Positions 18,292 through 28,549 of a stretch of DNA of 64,000 nt are shown here, in pieces. Below the pieces are notes generated by a model. That model was not told where the DNA came from and ran no database searches. It was given only the letters and a program-made list of their open reading frames with translations. The DNA is taken from the NCBI RefSeq assembly GCF_039541075.1, contig NZ_BAABFN010000021.1, positions 62,001 through 126,000 on the forward strand, given 5' to 3'. This DNA is from Compostibacter hankyongensis (lineage in GTDB: Bacteria; Bacteroidota; Bacteroidia; Chitinophagales; Chitinophagaceae). The first letter of the stretch is position 1; each line of letters starts with the position of its first letter. The translations under genes and the position numbers were made by a program.

Positions 18292-20985
18292 ATGACCAAA
18301 AACACCCTACGCCTCGCCTGCGCCATCCTGCTACTTATGGGCTGCAACAGCCAGCAACAAAAATGCGAACCTCAGGAAAGAAATAAAGCGCTGGCATCCA
18401 TCGATTCGCTGGCGACCAAGCTGCACTGGCCGGAAGACCTTGAGATCACCGGCTTTACGGGGCCGGACCTCACTCCCAGCCCGGCCTGTCTTGCCATGGC
18501 GGCTACGGGAGAAGTTTTTGTGGGTGTCGACATGATCGGCTCGCTGGGTAAAACGCCCGGCAAAGGGATGATCATCCGGCTCGTGGATTGCAACAACGAC
18601 GGCATCCTGGACAGCCATACCGAATATGCGCAGGTAGATAACCCCCGCGGAATCATTTCCATGGGCGACAAGCTCTTTGTGCTGCATACAAAGTTTGAAG
18701 GAGATACGGCTACCGGTATGGACCTGGTCGTATTCGAAGACAAAGACCATGACGGCGTGGCCGATGGCGCTCCCAAACCACTCGTACAGCATATGAGCAA
18801 TCCGACCTATCTAAAGAGCCGGGGCACCGACCATGCCACCAACGGCATCCGTATGGGCATTGACGGCTGGATCTATATTGCGGTGGGCGATTTCGGATTT
18901 CACGATGCGGTAGGCACCGACGGAAAAAAGCTGACCATGCTGGGCGGCGGCATCGTGCGGGTACGGCCGGACGGCACGGAAATGGAGGAATACACACACG
19001 GCACCCGCAATATCTATGATGTGGCGATCGATCCGTATATGAACATCTATACGCGGGATAATACCAACGACGGCGGCGGCTGGAATATCCGCTTCAGCCA
19101 TCAGATCCAGTCGGGCGAATATGGCTATCCCGTCCTGTTCAAACACTTTACCGAAGAGATCATACCCGCCCTGGTGGACCTGGGCGGCGGCTCTGGCACC
19201 GGCGCGCTCTTTATGGACGACCCCAACTGGCCGGATAAATATAATCATGTCCCGATGATGGCCGACTGGGGAAGAAGCGAGCTTTACATTCACCGGCTGA
19301 CACCGGATAAGGGAAGCTTCACCCAGCAGCAGGAAGACTTTATCAAGCTGCCGCAGATCACCGATCTCGACGTGGATGGCTCCGGCCGGCTCTATCTTTC
19401 GGCCTGGGACGGCGCCGGCTTTTCCGGAGATTCCAGCAAAGGATTTGTGGTTCGCGCCATCCCCAGGAACTGGAAGTACAAACCCTTCCCCGATCTTAAA
19501 AAAGCTTCTGTAGATGACCTTATAGAGCTGCTGAAATCCCCCAGCGCCGTGACACGGCTGCACACCGAGCAGGAGCTGCTCACCCGGCCGGAAAAAGATG
19601 TTACCGAAGCGGCCTGGAAGCTGGCCGCCGACAAAAGTCAGCCGGTGTATGCGCGTATTGCCGGCATGTATACCTACATGCAGGCAGCAGGAAAAAGCGC
19701 CGTTCAAAACCTGGTGCAGCTGAGCTCGGAAGAAAAGATGCGGGAATATGCCCTTCGTGCGCTGACCGACCGGAAGCCTTTTATAAAAGAAGTCCCCATT
19801 GAGCCTTTTCTCAGCGGTTTAAAAGATACTTCCCGCCGCGTACAGATCGCTTCCATCATCGGCCTGGGACGGCTGGGCCGTCCGGAAGCCGCCCAGGCGT
19901 TGCTGCAGGTACCCGTGCCGGCCTCTTTTGCGCCGGTTCCCAAAGGTCAGGAAGGCCCCCACGCCACGCCGAACCCGGACATCATTCCGCCCCACCTCGC
20001 CGTGCGGGCTCTGGTGGCGCTGCATGCAACAGATGCCTGCGTAGCGGCCATCGGCACTAAAAACTCCACGCTGGCCCTCTGGGCCCTGCGCTATATGCAT
20101 GATCCCAAAGCTGTGGACGGACTGATAGCCGCTTATAAGAACGGGCAGAAAGAAGCCCCGGATGACCGGCTGGCCTCCTATCCTGCTGCCGGAAACAGTT
20201 CCCTGAAAAACCAGATATTGTCGACGCTGGCCCGCCTGTATAAGGAAGAGGCCCCTTACGACGGCACCTGGTGGTGGAGTACCCGCCCCGATTCGCACGG
20301 ACCGTATTATAAGTCCACCACCTGGGCATCTTCGGATAAGATCAAGGCGCTGCTGATGGAAGAATGGAAAAAGACAAATGCTGCCGGGAAACAGTTCTTC
20401 GCTGATCTAAACGGCAAGCTAAGGCTGGGTATTACCGAGTTTGGCGGAGAAGAAGAGGAAGCCGCACCCAAGGAGGAAGCTGCCAAGGTGGACCTGAACA
20501 AGATCAGGAAGCGGAAGGGCCAGATCGGGAAATCCTCGATCGAAGACATCATGCTGGCCATGGACAAGATAAAAGGCGATCCTGCACTGGGAAAAAAGAT
20601 CTTTGTGCAGCAGGGCTGTATCGTATGTCACAGCCTGAAGAAAAGCGAGGTCATGAAAGGGCCGTTTATGGGCCAGATCGGATCGATCATGAACCGGAAG
20701 CAGATCGCCGAGAATATCCTGCAGCCCAATGCCTCCATTTCCCAGGGCTTTGCTACGGTGAAGGTGACCACCAAGGACGGGAAAACCCTGATGGGCTTTG
20801 TAACGGATGAATCTGCGGATCATATCGTGCTGCGCGATATTACCGGCACCGCCCATACGATACCGGCCAAGAGCATTCAGAAACGGGAAGAGCTGAGAAC
20901 GTCCATGATGCCGACAGGAATGGCCAATTCCCTGTCCTATGAGGAGTTTGCCTCGCTGATCACCTTCCTGTCGCAGCAGAAATAA
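18292..20985 (+). CDS. PVC-type heme-binding CxxCH lipoprotein with beta-propeller and HEAT repeats
   Basis: The 897-residue product has a lipoprotein signal (AILLLMGCNSQ, Cys18). A six-bladed propeller of the soluble-glucose-dehydrogenase-like type fills about residues 45-395 (VFVGVDMIGSLG, DHATNGIRMGIDGWIYIAVGDFGF). HEAT-like helical repeats lie at about 400-610, and a C-terminal cytochrome c domain has a single heme motif C776-I-V-C-H780. This architecture is known from planctomycetes and Bacteroidota as putative membrane-bound dehydrogenases; the substrate is unknown. The single c-heme suggests electron transfer in the periplasm. It stands alone in this locus. Confidence 0.88.
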   Translation: MTKNTLRLACAILLLMGCNSQQQKCEPQERNKALASIDSLATKLHWPEDLEITGFTGPDLTPSPACLAMAATGEVFVGVDMIGSLGKTPGKGMIIRLVDCNNDGILDSHTEYAQVDNPRGIISMGDKLFVLHTKFEGDTATGMDLVVFEDKDHDGVADGAPKPLVQHMSNPTYLKSRGTDHATNGIRMGIDGWIYIAVGDFGFHDAVGTDGKKLTMLGGGIVRVRPDGTEMEEYTHGTRNIYDVAIDPYMNIYTRDNTNDGGGWNIRFSHQIQSGEYGYPVLFKHFTEEIIPALVDLGGGSGTGALFMDDPNWPDKYNHVPMMADWGRSELYIHRLTPDKGSFTQQQEDFIKLPQITDLDVDGSGRLYLSAWDGAGFSGDSSKGFVVRAIPRNWKYKPFPDLKKASVDDLIELLKSPSAVTRLHTEQELLTRPEKDVTEAAWKLAADKSQPVYARIAGMYTYMQAAGKSAVQNLVQLSSEEKMREYALRALTDRKPFIKEVPIEPFLSGLKDTSRRVQIASIIGLGRLGRPEAAQALLQVPVPASFAPVPKGQEGPHATPNPDIIPPHLAVRALVALHATDACVAAIGTKNSTLALWALRYMHDPKAVDGLIAAYKNGQKEAPDDRLASYPAAGNSSLKNQILSTLARLYKEEAPYDGTWWWSTRPDSHGPYYKSTTWASSDKIKALLMEEWKKTNAAGKQFFADLNGKLRLGITEFGGEEEEAAPKEEAAKVDLNKIRKRKGQIGKSSIEDIMLAMDKIKGDPALGKKIFVQQGCIVCHSLKKSEVMKGPFMGQIGSIMNRKQIAENILQPNASISQGFATVKVTTKDGKTLMGFVTDESADHIVLRDITGTAHTIPAKSIQKREELRTSMMPTGMANSLSYEEFASLITFLSQQK

Positions 20986-21056
20986 ACCGGGCGACACGAC
21001 GGACAAGGCTACGGCCGGGATAAAGTACGGAACGGGGCAGGACTTATAGATAACGG

Positions 21057-21076
21057 CCGCCCGATCTGCCGGGCGG
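21057..21076. terminator. GC-rich inverted repeat between cytochrome lipoprotein and DUF5946 gene
   Basis: CCGCCCG (21057-21063) pairs with CGGGCGG (21070-21076) over a six-base loop. It may terminate the preceding gene. It lies 17 bases upstream of a TATCTTTG -7-like element (21093-21100), so it could also affect the next promoter. Confidence 0.4.
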
Positions 21077-21104
21077 TCATATATCAGATTTGTATCTTTG
21101 CTTC

Positions 21105-21521
21105 ATGTTACCGCCTCAGGACGAACCATACAACCAGCTGTGCTTTTATACCCTCTCCCATCCCGATCCGGCGTTTATCCATCAGCATGCGGTTGACGCC
21201 TATATTGCCCAGACGGCCGGAACCGGCACCAAGCCCATCAGCATTGTGTTTGCCCTGGCGGGACTGTACTTGCTTATCGAGAAAAATTATACCGGAAGAC
21301 AGATACAGCAGGCCCATCAACGGATGGCCGCGCACAAAAAACACTGGCCTTTTATTTCGCTGCCGGCAAAAAGAGGCGGCATCACTGTTACGGAAGTCGT
21401 AGCTGTACCCGCAGGACCGCAACGGGACGAAATGATACATGCCTGGTGTGCCGCAGTCTGGGAAGCCTATGGCGCCGGCCGGGAAGCTATTGTGGCTGTT
21501 ACTGAGGCACTGTTAAAATAA
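21105..21521 (+). CDS. DUF5946-like small protein
   Basis: The 138-residue protein (start at MLPPQDEPYNQLCFYTL) has no signal peptide and no membrane segment. The N-terminal pattern C-F-Y-T-L-S-H-x-D-P-x-F-I-H-Q-H-x-V-D-A-Y and the central LAGLYLLIEKNYTGRQIQ resemble DUF5946, a family of unknown function. An upstream Met at 21090 lies before the TATCTTTG promoter element (21093-21100), which argues for the start at 21105, giving a very short leader. Confidence 0.65.
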   Translation: MLPPQDEPYNQLCFYTLSHPDPAFIHQHAVDAYIAQTAGTGTKPISIVFALAGLYLLIEKNYTGRQIQQAHQRMAAHKKHWPFISLPAKRGGITVTEVVAVPAGPQRDEMIHAWCAAVWEAYGAGREAIVAVTEALLK

Positions 21522-21561
21522 TGCCGCCACGCAAAATCGGCTTATCCAAACAACGGGAAGA

Positions 21562-22320
21562 TCAGATACCGTTGCGCGCCGTCAGGATAACCGGCTGACC
21601 ATCCGTTACGATGATCGTATGCTCGTGCTGCACCCCATATCCTCCCCTGTTCCCGATCAGCGTAAAGCCGTCCGGCAGCTCAACGGCCAGGGTGGAGGCT
21701 GTGGTAATGAACGTTTCAACGGCAATGACGGTATTTTTTCTAAACCGCCTCCGGTCATACCTGTCCCGGTAATTGAGAATATCGTGAGGCTCCTCGTGCA
21801 GGCTTTTACCTACCCCGTGCCCACCTAAATTCCTGATCACCCTGTATCCATTCTTCTTCGCCTCTTTTTCCATAAGACCGCCGATCTCGTTCATCCTCAC
21901 ACCGGCGCTGATCTTCCCGATCGCCTTTTTAAGGATACTTTTCGAAATATCCACCAAAGGGCAGAGCTGCCGGGCATCCTCGCCAACGACCATCGATCCG
22001 CCGTTGTCCGACCAATAGCCGTCCAGCTCCGCAGAGACGTCGATATTCAATAAATCGCCTTCCCGGATAATCCTGTTTGCGGACGGTATCCCGTGAGCAA
22101 TTTCACCGTTCAGGCTGATACAGGTATGACCGGGAAAATTATACGTAAGGCGGGGAGCAGACCTTGCCCCGAACCTGCCGAGCACCTGGCCGCCGAAATC
22201 ATCCAGCATTTTTGTACTCATGCCCGGCCGGACAAATTCACACATCTCTTTTAAGGTAACCGCTACCGCTTCACTTACCTTCCTCATTCCTGCCAGATCC
22301 CTTTCGTTTGTGATAGACAT
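21562..22320 (-). CDS. map: Type I methionine aminopeptidase
   Basis: The enzyme removes the initiator methionine from nascent proteins in the cytoplasm after deformylation. The 252 residues carry all five metal ligands of the family at the expected spacing (D94, D105, H168, E202, E233) and the catalytic His76 in NGEIAHGIPS. It is a bare type Ia enzyme without the N-terminal zinc-finger extension. It stands alone here and not in the usual secY-infA ribosomal cluster, so it may be a second copy. Two peptide deformylase genes occur in the accessory part of the window. Confidence 0.95.
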   Translation of the reverse strand: MSITNERDLAGMRKVSEAVAVTLKEMCEFVRPGMSTKMLDDFGGQVLGRFGARSAPRLTYNFPGHTCISLNGEIAHGIPSANRIIREGDLLNIDVSAELDGYWSDNGGSMVVGEDARQLCPLVDISKSILKKAIGKISAGVRMNEIGGLMEKEAKKNGYRVIRNLGGHGVGKSLHEEPHDILNYRDRYDRRRFRKNTVIAVETFITTASTLAVELPDGFTLIGNRGGYGVQHEHTIIVTDGQPVILTARNGI

Positions 22321-22574
22321 AATACAGATCAGTTAAAGCGCTAAGTTAACCAATTCCGCCAAACCGGGATTACCCCCTGCCGGCAGGGTTGCCTCTGTAA
22401 GCGCGACGCCGGAAAAAGCTCATAAAATGTTAATAATGGGATAAAGTTCCCGTAACACTGCCGCACCACCTTTGCGGCCGGAATGAGCTTTCCTCCTACC
22501 ATAAAAAAACAACCTCGGATCAAGGTCGAGCATACTAACCTACGATCCTGCTTTTATATCCAATCCATTTTTAG

Positions 22575-25500
22575 ATGATGAACAAGCACTACCTACCTAT
22601 GCAGCTTGCAAGGAGATTATGGCCATTGTTATGTATGTTGTGCCTATGCCAAATAGCGATGGGTCAGCAAACCGGCGTAATTACCGGAAAAGTAACGGGT
22701 GAAAACGGAGCCCTGGCCGGCGCAACGGTCTTCATTCCGGGTACCGGATACGGTACCCAGTCGGGCGCCGACGGCAGCTATCATATCGCAGCACCTGAGG
22801 GCACCTATACGGTAGCGGCAACATTTGTGGGATATACCAGGACCGACCTGCCGCATATTGTAGTAAAACAGGAGGCTCCTACCGTGCTGGACATTCGCCT
22901 CAACGTCGCAAGCGCCCAGCTGAAAGAGATCACGGTCAGCTACGGCAAGCAGCAGGCCCGGGAAGTTACGGGAGCGGTGGCCACGGTGGATGCAGGGCAA
23001 TTACAGGACATGCCCGTGATGCAGTTTGGCCAGCAGCTGCAGGGAAAGGTGGCCGGAGTGCAGGTGTCTCAGTACAGCGGCCAACCGGGCCGGGGCATCG
23101 GATTCATCGTACGCGGAGCGGCCTCTTTTTATTCCAGCAACCAGCCGCTCTTTGTCATTGACGGCACGCCGATAACCGGCAGTATCAATAACATCAACCC
23201 TGCAGAAATAGAGAGCTTCAGCTTTCTTAAAGATGCTTCGGCAACCTCTCTGTATGGATCAAGGGCGGCAAATGGAGTCGTCCTGATCACCACAAAACAC
23301 GCCAGGTCCGGCGCACCCAAAGTGGAATTCTCGGCGTATTACGGACTCCAGAAGATCCCATCCGGGAAGCTACCCAAGGTTATGAACGCCCGGCAGTTTG
23401 CCACTTTTATGAAAGAAAGGGGTGAAGACGGCCTCAAATACGAACCCGGATATAAGGTTTCCGATGATTATCATGCAGCCTATGATAACCCCGATCAGTA
23501 CGGCAAAGGCACCAACTGGTATAAGCTGATGACCCGTACGGCGCCCATTCAGCGCTACGACCTTACCGTCCAATCCGCAAGGGAACATTCTTCCTCAACG
23601 GTCATCCTCGGGTACCAGGAACAACAGGGCGTGATCATCAACAACGGTACAAAGCTGTTTTCGGCCCGGTTCAACCAGGATATCAGCTTAAGCGATAATA
23701 AGCTCAAGCTGGGTTTTAACCTTGCGCCCAGCTACCGGATCGATCATAACAACAGGATGTCCACCGACGGCGTCGGCGGCCTCTTTGAGCGTTTTTTCGA
23801 GGCCAGCCCGCTCCTCTCTCCTTATAATGAGGACGGCTCCTTCAGAAGGGATGTCTATTCCCCCGGCATGGTATCGTATATCAATCCCCTGGCCACTTAT
23901 GAGCTGACTAACGACGACTACCATACGACCCGTATACTGGGCAATGGTTATCTCAACTATGAATTCCTGCCCGGGTTAATCCTTAAAACAAACCTGGGTA
24001 TAGACAAGGGAGCCGAAACCAGAAAATATTTCCAGTCCGGAGAGGTGGCCGGTACAAAGGGACAGACAAAAGGAGTCAGCTCGGCAGTCGACAACGGCTC
24101 CTGGACTGCAGAGGCCAACCTCGTCTATCATAAAACCTTTTTTGACGATCACGAGATCGAAGTGCTGGCCGGCTATTCGGCCCAGAAGTTCAGCACCTAC
24201 AGCAATAACCTGACCGGTCTCGGATTTTCCAGCGACGATCTTCCCTATCTGAACAACGCCACAAACATCACCGGCGGCAGCGGGGCAAGCGCCTACTCGC
24301 TGCTTTCCTATATCGGCCGCATCAACTACAACTTCCGTAAAAGATACCTGCTCTCCGCCGCCCTCCGACGGGATGGCTCTTCCCGCTTTGGTATCGACAG
24401 ACAGTGGGGGAATTTCCCATCGATCTCTGCCGGATGGGTGATCAGCGATGAAAAGTTTATGCAGCACATCCGCGGTCTGGATTTCCTGAAGATACGCGCC
24501 AGCTACGGGATAACGGGCAATAACTTCTTCGGGAACTACGATCCCCAGGCCACGATCGGCACCTATTACTATAACTTTAATGAGGTCATTACCCAGGGAC
24601 AGACCATTAACCGCCTGGCCAACAACGACCTGAGATGGGAAAGGAACAAACAGCTGGATATCGGTCTGGAGCTGTCCGTGCTGCATAACCGGATTAACAT
24701 CACCTATGATTATTATCATAAGCTCACAGACGGTCTGATACAACAGCGTGCTATTCCCGTTTCTTCCGGCTTCTCGCAGATCATCTACAATGTCGGCGAA
24801 CTCAAGATGTGGGGACATGAGATCGGCATCAACACCAAAAACCTGGAAGGAAAGCTGACCTGGAATACCAGCCTGTCCCTGTCGTTCGACCGGAACCTGA
24901 TCACCAACCTGGTGGATCCGGGCTTTATCAGGAGAAACAACACGGTCACCTCGGATTACTACCGGCAGCAGGTAGGTCATCATCTGGGGGAATTCTATGG
25001 CTTCGTATTCCTCGGGCTGTATAAGGATGCGGAAGACCTGGCCCAATCCGCCAAATACCAGAGCACGCCGGCCAACCCCAACGGAAGCTCGGATGTAGGC
25101 ACGATCAAGGTAAAAGATATCAATAACGACGGGGTGATCGACGACGTAAACGACCGGACATTTATCGGGGACCCCACTCCCACGTTCACCGGCGGACTGG
25201 TCAACACCTTTTCCTATAAGGGTTTTGACCTGAATATCGACATGACCTATTCTGTAGGCGGTAAGATCCTGAATGCGGCCAAATGGGCGTACCAGACCAA
25301 CATGGACGGCTCCAGGGTACCCCTGGCCGCCGCCCTCGATCACTGGCGCTCGACAGAAGACCCCGGATCGGGCATCTATCCCCGTACCAAAACCGGGACC
25401 ACGGCAATCGGAAGATCGGTCAACACCCAGTGGATAGAAGACGGCTCTTATCTTGCCGCCAAAAATATATCGCTGGGCTATACCGTTCCGGTGAGGAACA

Positions 25501-25685
25501 GCCTGCTTTCCACGCTGCGGGTTTATTTCTCCGTCCAGCAGGCATTTGTGCTTACCGGCTACTCGGGCATGAACCCCGAAGTAAATGTAGGCGGAGCAGA
25601 CCAGACCGCAGGAGTCGGCATTGATGAAAATGCCTACCCCATACCCAGAACCTTTTCATTAGGTTTTACCACAACTTTTAAATAA
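22575..25685 (+). CDS. SusC/RagA-family TonB-linked outer-membrane transporter (second pair)
   Basis: The 1,036-residue transporter has a signal peptide ending in QIAMGQ, a carboxypeptidase-regulatory-like domain (about 33-115; ITGKVTGENGALAGATVFI), a TonB plug (about 115-235; LFVIDGTPITGSINNI, ATSLYGSRAANGVVLITTK) and a barrel ending in FSLGFTTTFK. ATG codons at 22575 and 22578 are both possible starts. The susD partner begins 14 bases downstream, so the two are cotranscribed. No hydrolase, regulator or extra binding lipoprotein follows, so the substrate cannot be guessed. Confidence 0.95.
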   Translation: MMNKHYLPMQLARRLWPLLCMLCLCQIAMGQQTGVITGKVTGENGALAGATVFIPGTGYGTQSGADGSYHIAAPEGTYTVAATFVGYTRTDLPHIVVKQEAPTVLDIRLNVASAQLKEITVSYGKQQAREVTGAVATVDAGQLQDMPVMQFGQQLQGKVAGVQVSQYSGQPGRGIGFIVRGAASFYSSNQPLFVIDGTPITGSINNINPAEIESFSFLKDASATSLYGSRAANGVVLITTKHARSGAPKVEFSAYYGLQKIPSGKLPKVMNARQFATFMKERGEDGLKYEPGYKVSDDYHAAYDNPDQYGKGTNWYKLMTRTAPIQRYDLTVQSAREHSSSTVILGYQEQQGVIINNGTKLFSARFNQDISLSDNKLKLGFNLAPSYRIDHNNRMSTDGVGGLFERFFEASPLLSPYNEDGSFRRDVYSPGMVSYINPLATYELTNDDYHTTRILGNGYLNYEFLPGLILKTNLGIDKGAETRKYFQSGEVAGTKGQTKGVSSAVDNGSWTAEANLVYHKTFFDDHEIEVLAGYSAQKFSTYSNNLTGLGFSSDDLPYLNNATNITGGSGASAYSLLSYIGRINYNFRKRYLLSAALRRDGSSRFGIDRQWGNFPSISAGWVISDEKFMQHIRGLDFLKIRASYGITGNNFFGNYDPQATIGTYYYNFNEVITQGQTINRLANNDLRWERNKQLDIGLELSVLHNRINITYDYYHKLTDGLIQQRAIPVSSGFSQIIYNVGELKMWGHEIGINTKNLEGKLTWNTSLSLSFDRNLITNLVDPGFIRRNNTVTSDYYRQQVGHHLGEFYGFVFLGLYKDAEDLAQSAKYQSTPANPNGSSDVGTIKVKDINNDGVIDDVNDRTFIGDPTPTFTGGLVNTFSYKGFDLNIDMTYSVGGKILNAAKWAYQTNMDGSRVPLAAALDHWRSTEDPGSGIYPRTKTGTTAIGRSVNTQWIEDGSYLAAKNISLGYTVPVRNSLLSTLRVYFSVQQAFVLTGYSGMNPEVNVGGADQTAGVGIDENAYPIPRTFSLGFTTTFK

Positions 25686-25699
25686 ACCGATTATCCGGT

Positions 25700-27244
25700 A
25701 TGAAAAAGTCACTTCCTGTTATAGCACTGATAGCGCTACTGACCGTATCCTGCTCAAAAGATTTTATCCGGCTGACTCCCGAGGACTCCTATACGGCAGA
25801 GAATTTCTATAAAACCGAAGCCCAGTTTCGCTCCGCCGTTGTCGCCGCTTACGCTCCCCTCCGGGACGTGCTGGTAAACGACTATTTTACGTCTGAAATG
25901 CATTCAGACAACAGCCTTTACCAGCCCATACCCGGTAACCGGGGCACGGCTATCGTGCAGCGGGAAAACATTTCCGACTTCACCAATACGTCTACCAATG
26001 CTTATGCAAATGCCACCTGGCAACACAGCTATACCGGCATTTCGCGTTGTAATATTGTCATTGACCGCCTGGCGGCCGCCAATTTTGCCGATTCGGTAAA
26101 AGCCGGACTGGACGGGCAGGTGAAGTTCCTCAGGGCGCTGAACTATTTCAAGCTGGTCCGCTTATACGGCGGCGTACCGTTGTTCCTCCATGAAATCGCC
26201 AAGGCAGAAGATGCTTTCAGGGAACGGGCCACGGAAGAGGAAGTATACCAGCAGATCATCTCCGATGCAAAAGATGCCATCCGGGAGCTGAAGCCCCCTG
26301 CCAAATTTCCGCAAACGGGAGAGGCGACCAAAGGAGCGGCGACCCTCCTTCTTGCAGAAGTATATATGGTACAGAAAAAATGGAGCGAGGCGGCAACCTT
26401 GCTGAATACCCTGCCGGCTATGGGATACGATCTGAACAGCGACTATGCCGATGCCTTCAGCCCCGCCAACAAGAACAGCCGGGAATCTATCTTTGAAATA
26501 CAGTATCTGGGAGGAGATGCAACCGGCTCCACGCCCAACGTCCTGTCGTTTCATTTCCTGCCCAGAAGCACCGATACCAGGCTGCTCACAGGAATATCCA
26601 TCAATAATACCGGAACCGGGGGATGGAATACTCCTTCATCCGATCTGATCAGGGCTTTTGAACCGGGGGACAAGCGGCTGGACGCTTCCATAGGGATCAT
26701 CGAAGGCACTTACAACGCCAGCAATTATTTCACTTATTCTTCGATCCAGCCTGTGACGGGCTATACCCCTTCGCCTGGTAAAACCGGCGTTCCTTATATC
26801 AAGAAGTATCTCCACGCCCCCTTACCGGCTACAACAGGATCAAGCGACGACTTCCCGGTCTACCGTTTCTCCGACGCCCTGTTGCTCCTGGCCGAATCCC
26901 TGAACGAGCAGGGAAAATCGGGCGAAGCCCTCGTTCCCCTCAATAAGGTAAGAACCCGCGCCGGCCTGCCTGATATCACCGAAACCAACTCCGATAAGCT
27001 GCGCGACATTATTTTCCATGAACGCAGGGTGGAACTTGCTTTTGAAAACCACCGGTGGACCGACCTGCTCAGAACCGGCAGAGCCCTCCAAGTAATCAAC
27101 GACTTTGGTAAAGTGATCAAGCAGGAGCAACCCTTCCTCTCCTCAGACGCGTATGTCATCGACCAGCACAATCTCCTGTTTCCCATACCGCAACCGGAAG
27201 TGGATATCAACACAAAAATGACCCAAAACCCCGGTTATTTCTGA
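25700..27244 (+). CDS. SusD/RagB-family outer-membrane lipoprotein (second pair)
   Basis: The 514-residue lipoprotein (ALLTVSCSKDF, Cys18) is the lid protein of the preceding SusC. The family signatures are present: FYKTEAQFRSAVVAAYAPLRD near the N-terminus, VKFLRALNYFKLVRLYGGVPLF in the TPR region and FHERRVELAFENHRWTDLLR near the C-terminus. The closing segment (LLFPIPQPEVDIN...) is typical of the family. The operon ends here; the next gene is convergent. Confidence 0.95.
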   Translation: MKKSLPVIALIALLTVSCSKDFIRLTPEDSYTAENFYKTEAQFRSAVVAAYAPLRDVLVNDYFTSEMHSDNSLYQPIPGNRGTAIVQRENISDFTNTSTNAYANATWQHSYTGISRCNIVIDRLAAANFADSVKAGLDGQVKFLRALNYFKLVRLYGGVPLFLHEIAKAEDAFRERATEEEVYQQIISDAKDAIRELKPPAKFPQTGEATKGAATLLLAEVYMVQKKWSEAATLLNTLPAMGYDLNSDYADAFSPANKNSRESIFEIQYLGGDATGSTPNVLSFHFLPRSTDTRLLTGISINNTGTGGWNTPSSDLIRAFEPGDKRLDASIGIIEGTYNASNYFTYSSIQPVTGYTPSPGKTGVPYIKKYLHAPLPATTGSSDDFPVYRFSDALLLLAESLNEQGKSGEALVPLNKVRTRAGLPDITETNSDKLRDIIFHERRVELAFENHRWTDLLRTGRALQVINDFGKVIKQEQPFLSSDAYVIDQHNLLFPIPQPEVDINTKMTQNPGYF

Positions 27245-27275
27245 TCCGTTCGGCCATTTCATATCTGGCAAGGAC

Positions 27276-27722
27276 CTATTTCTTTTCTATAAGCCGGCCC
27301 ATGTCGGCAGTCACCCCGATACGGTTCCACGCATTGATCGTTACAACAGCCATCAATAGCTGGGCAAGATAGCTTTCTCCGAAAAGCTGCTCGGCCTTAG
27401 TATAGGTCGCTTCGGATACGCCTCCTTTATGGATAAGCGTAATCTCCTCTGTAAGCGCCAGTATGGCCTGTTCCTCGTCGGTGAAAAGATCGGTTTCGCG
27501 CCAGGCATCTAACAGATAAATCCGCTGTTCCCGTTCACCGCGCTCCCGGGCATCGCGGGTGTGCTTATCAATACAATAGGCGCAATGGTTGATCTGGGAT
27601 GCCCTGATCTTGATCAGGTCATAATGTTCCGGCTTGATACCGGCATTTTGCAGATAGCTTTCCAGGCCCATCATGGCCTCATAGGCGGCAGGCGCCGCTT
27701 TCAGGATAAGAAGACGTTTCAT
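27276..27722 (-). CDS. Carboxymuconolactone decarboxylase / AhpD-like protein
   Basis: The 148-residue protein (start at MKRLLILKAAP, 27722; an upstream Met would add seven residues) has the AhpD-like motif H-C-A-Y-C-I-D-K-H, with the redox Cys-x-x-Cys pair and nearby His. Members are thiol-dependent peroxidases or are induced by oxidative stress. It is divergent from a Crp/Fnr regulator at 27857, a common pairing in Bacteroidota and a plausible regulator-target pair. Confidence 0.9.
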   Translation of the reverse strand: MKRLLILKAAPAAYEAMMGLESYLQNAGIKPEHYDLIKIRASQINHCAYCIDKHTRDARERGEREQRIYLLDAWRETDLFTDEEQAILALTEEITLIHKGGVSEATYTKAEQLFGESYLAQLLMAVVTINAWNRIGVTADMGRLIEKK

Positions 27723-27856
27723 GACAATGATTTTATACTGCAAAGGTACCGAAGCCGCCTGCCCCGCTGCTTAAACCAGTTTAAGAAATACCTCAAGCCA
27801 CTACCGGTATGACTGCAAAACAATTTTGTTACTTTTGAAAGATACCAGAAACTGCC

Positions 27857-28444
27857 ATGCCACACCAGATAGCCCTGACCGATCATATAAGGCGGTATAT
27901 CGATCTGCGGGAAGAGGAGATCGCCCCGCTCCTCTCCTACTTTAAGCCGCTTATCATCAAAAGAAAAACCAATATCCTGGAAGAAGGAAAAATCTGCAAG
28001 ACCAACTATTTTATAGCATCGGGATGTCTGCGCATGTTCTTCGTGAACCGGAAAGGAGCCGAGCAGATCACACAGCTTGCCATAGAGGGTTGGTGGCTGT
28101 CTGATTACATGAGCCTGTCCCGGCAGACGCCTTCTTCCTTCTACATACAGGCAGTTGAGAACTGCCGGCTCATGGCGCTGGACCAATCGTCGGAAAAGGC
28201 CCTGTTAAAAGCATTCCCCGGGATGGAACACTATTTCCGGGTGGTAATGCAGCAGGCGTATGCAGCCGCACAGATGCGCATCCGGTATCTGTACGACTTC
28301 TCCCGAGAGGAGCTCTACCGCCATTTCAGCATGCAATTCCCGGAATTTCTGCAGCGCATTCCTCAGTATATGCTGGCCTCCTTTCTCGGCTTTACCCCGG
28401 AATATCTGAGCGAGATCAGGAAAAAAGAAGCCGAAAGCAGATGA
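27857..28444 (+). CDS. Crp/Fnr-family transcriptional regulator
   Basis: The 195-residue regulator has the cNMP-binding-like domain (KRKTNILEEGKICKTNYFIASGCL pattern at about 35-60) and the C-terminal helix-turn-helix MLASFLGFTPEYLSEIRKK. It is divergent from the AhpD-like gene, with 134 bases between starts. A TACTTTTG -7-like element (27830-27837) sits 20 bases before its start. By context it likely controls the AhpD-like gene. Confidence 0.88.
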   Translation: MPHQIALTDHIRRYIDLREEEIAPLLSYFKPLIIKRKTNILEEGKICKTNYFIASGCLRMFFVNRKGAEQITQLAIEGWWLSDYMSLSRQTPSSFYIQAVENCRLMALDQSSEKALLKAFPGMEHYFRVVMQQAYAAAQMRIRYLYDFSREELYRHFSMQFPEFLQRIPQYMLASFLGFTPEYLSEIRKKEAESR

Positions 28445-28549
28445 CGGTTTGCGGTCAGGCAGGGCGCAGGGCCGGACAGGTCGCAAACAACCTTCATTTT
28501 GTCGTATCCGACCGCTGTCCGATTTCAATTTTCCCCGCATCTTTGTAGT

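Noticed and set aside
21562..22320. Map and mobile Def as one N-terminal processing locus
   Set aside because: They are 13 kb or more apart, with different base composition; map is core and def is in accessory DNA.
23976..25343. 455-codon minus-strand frame opposite the second susC
   Set aside because: Antisense shadow with unlikely composition; the plus strand encodes a clear SusC.
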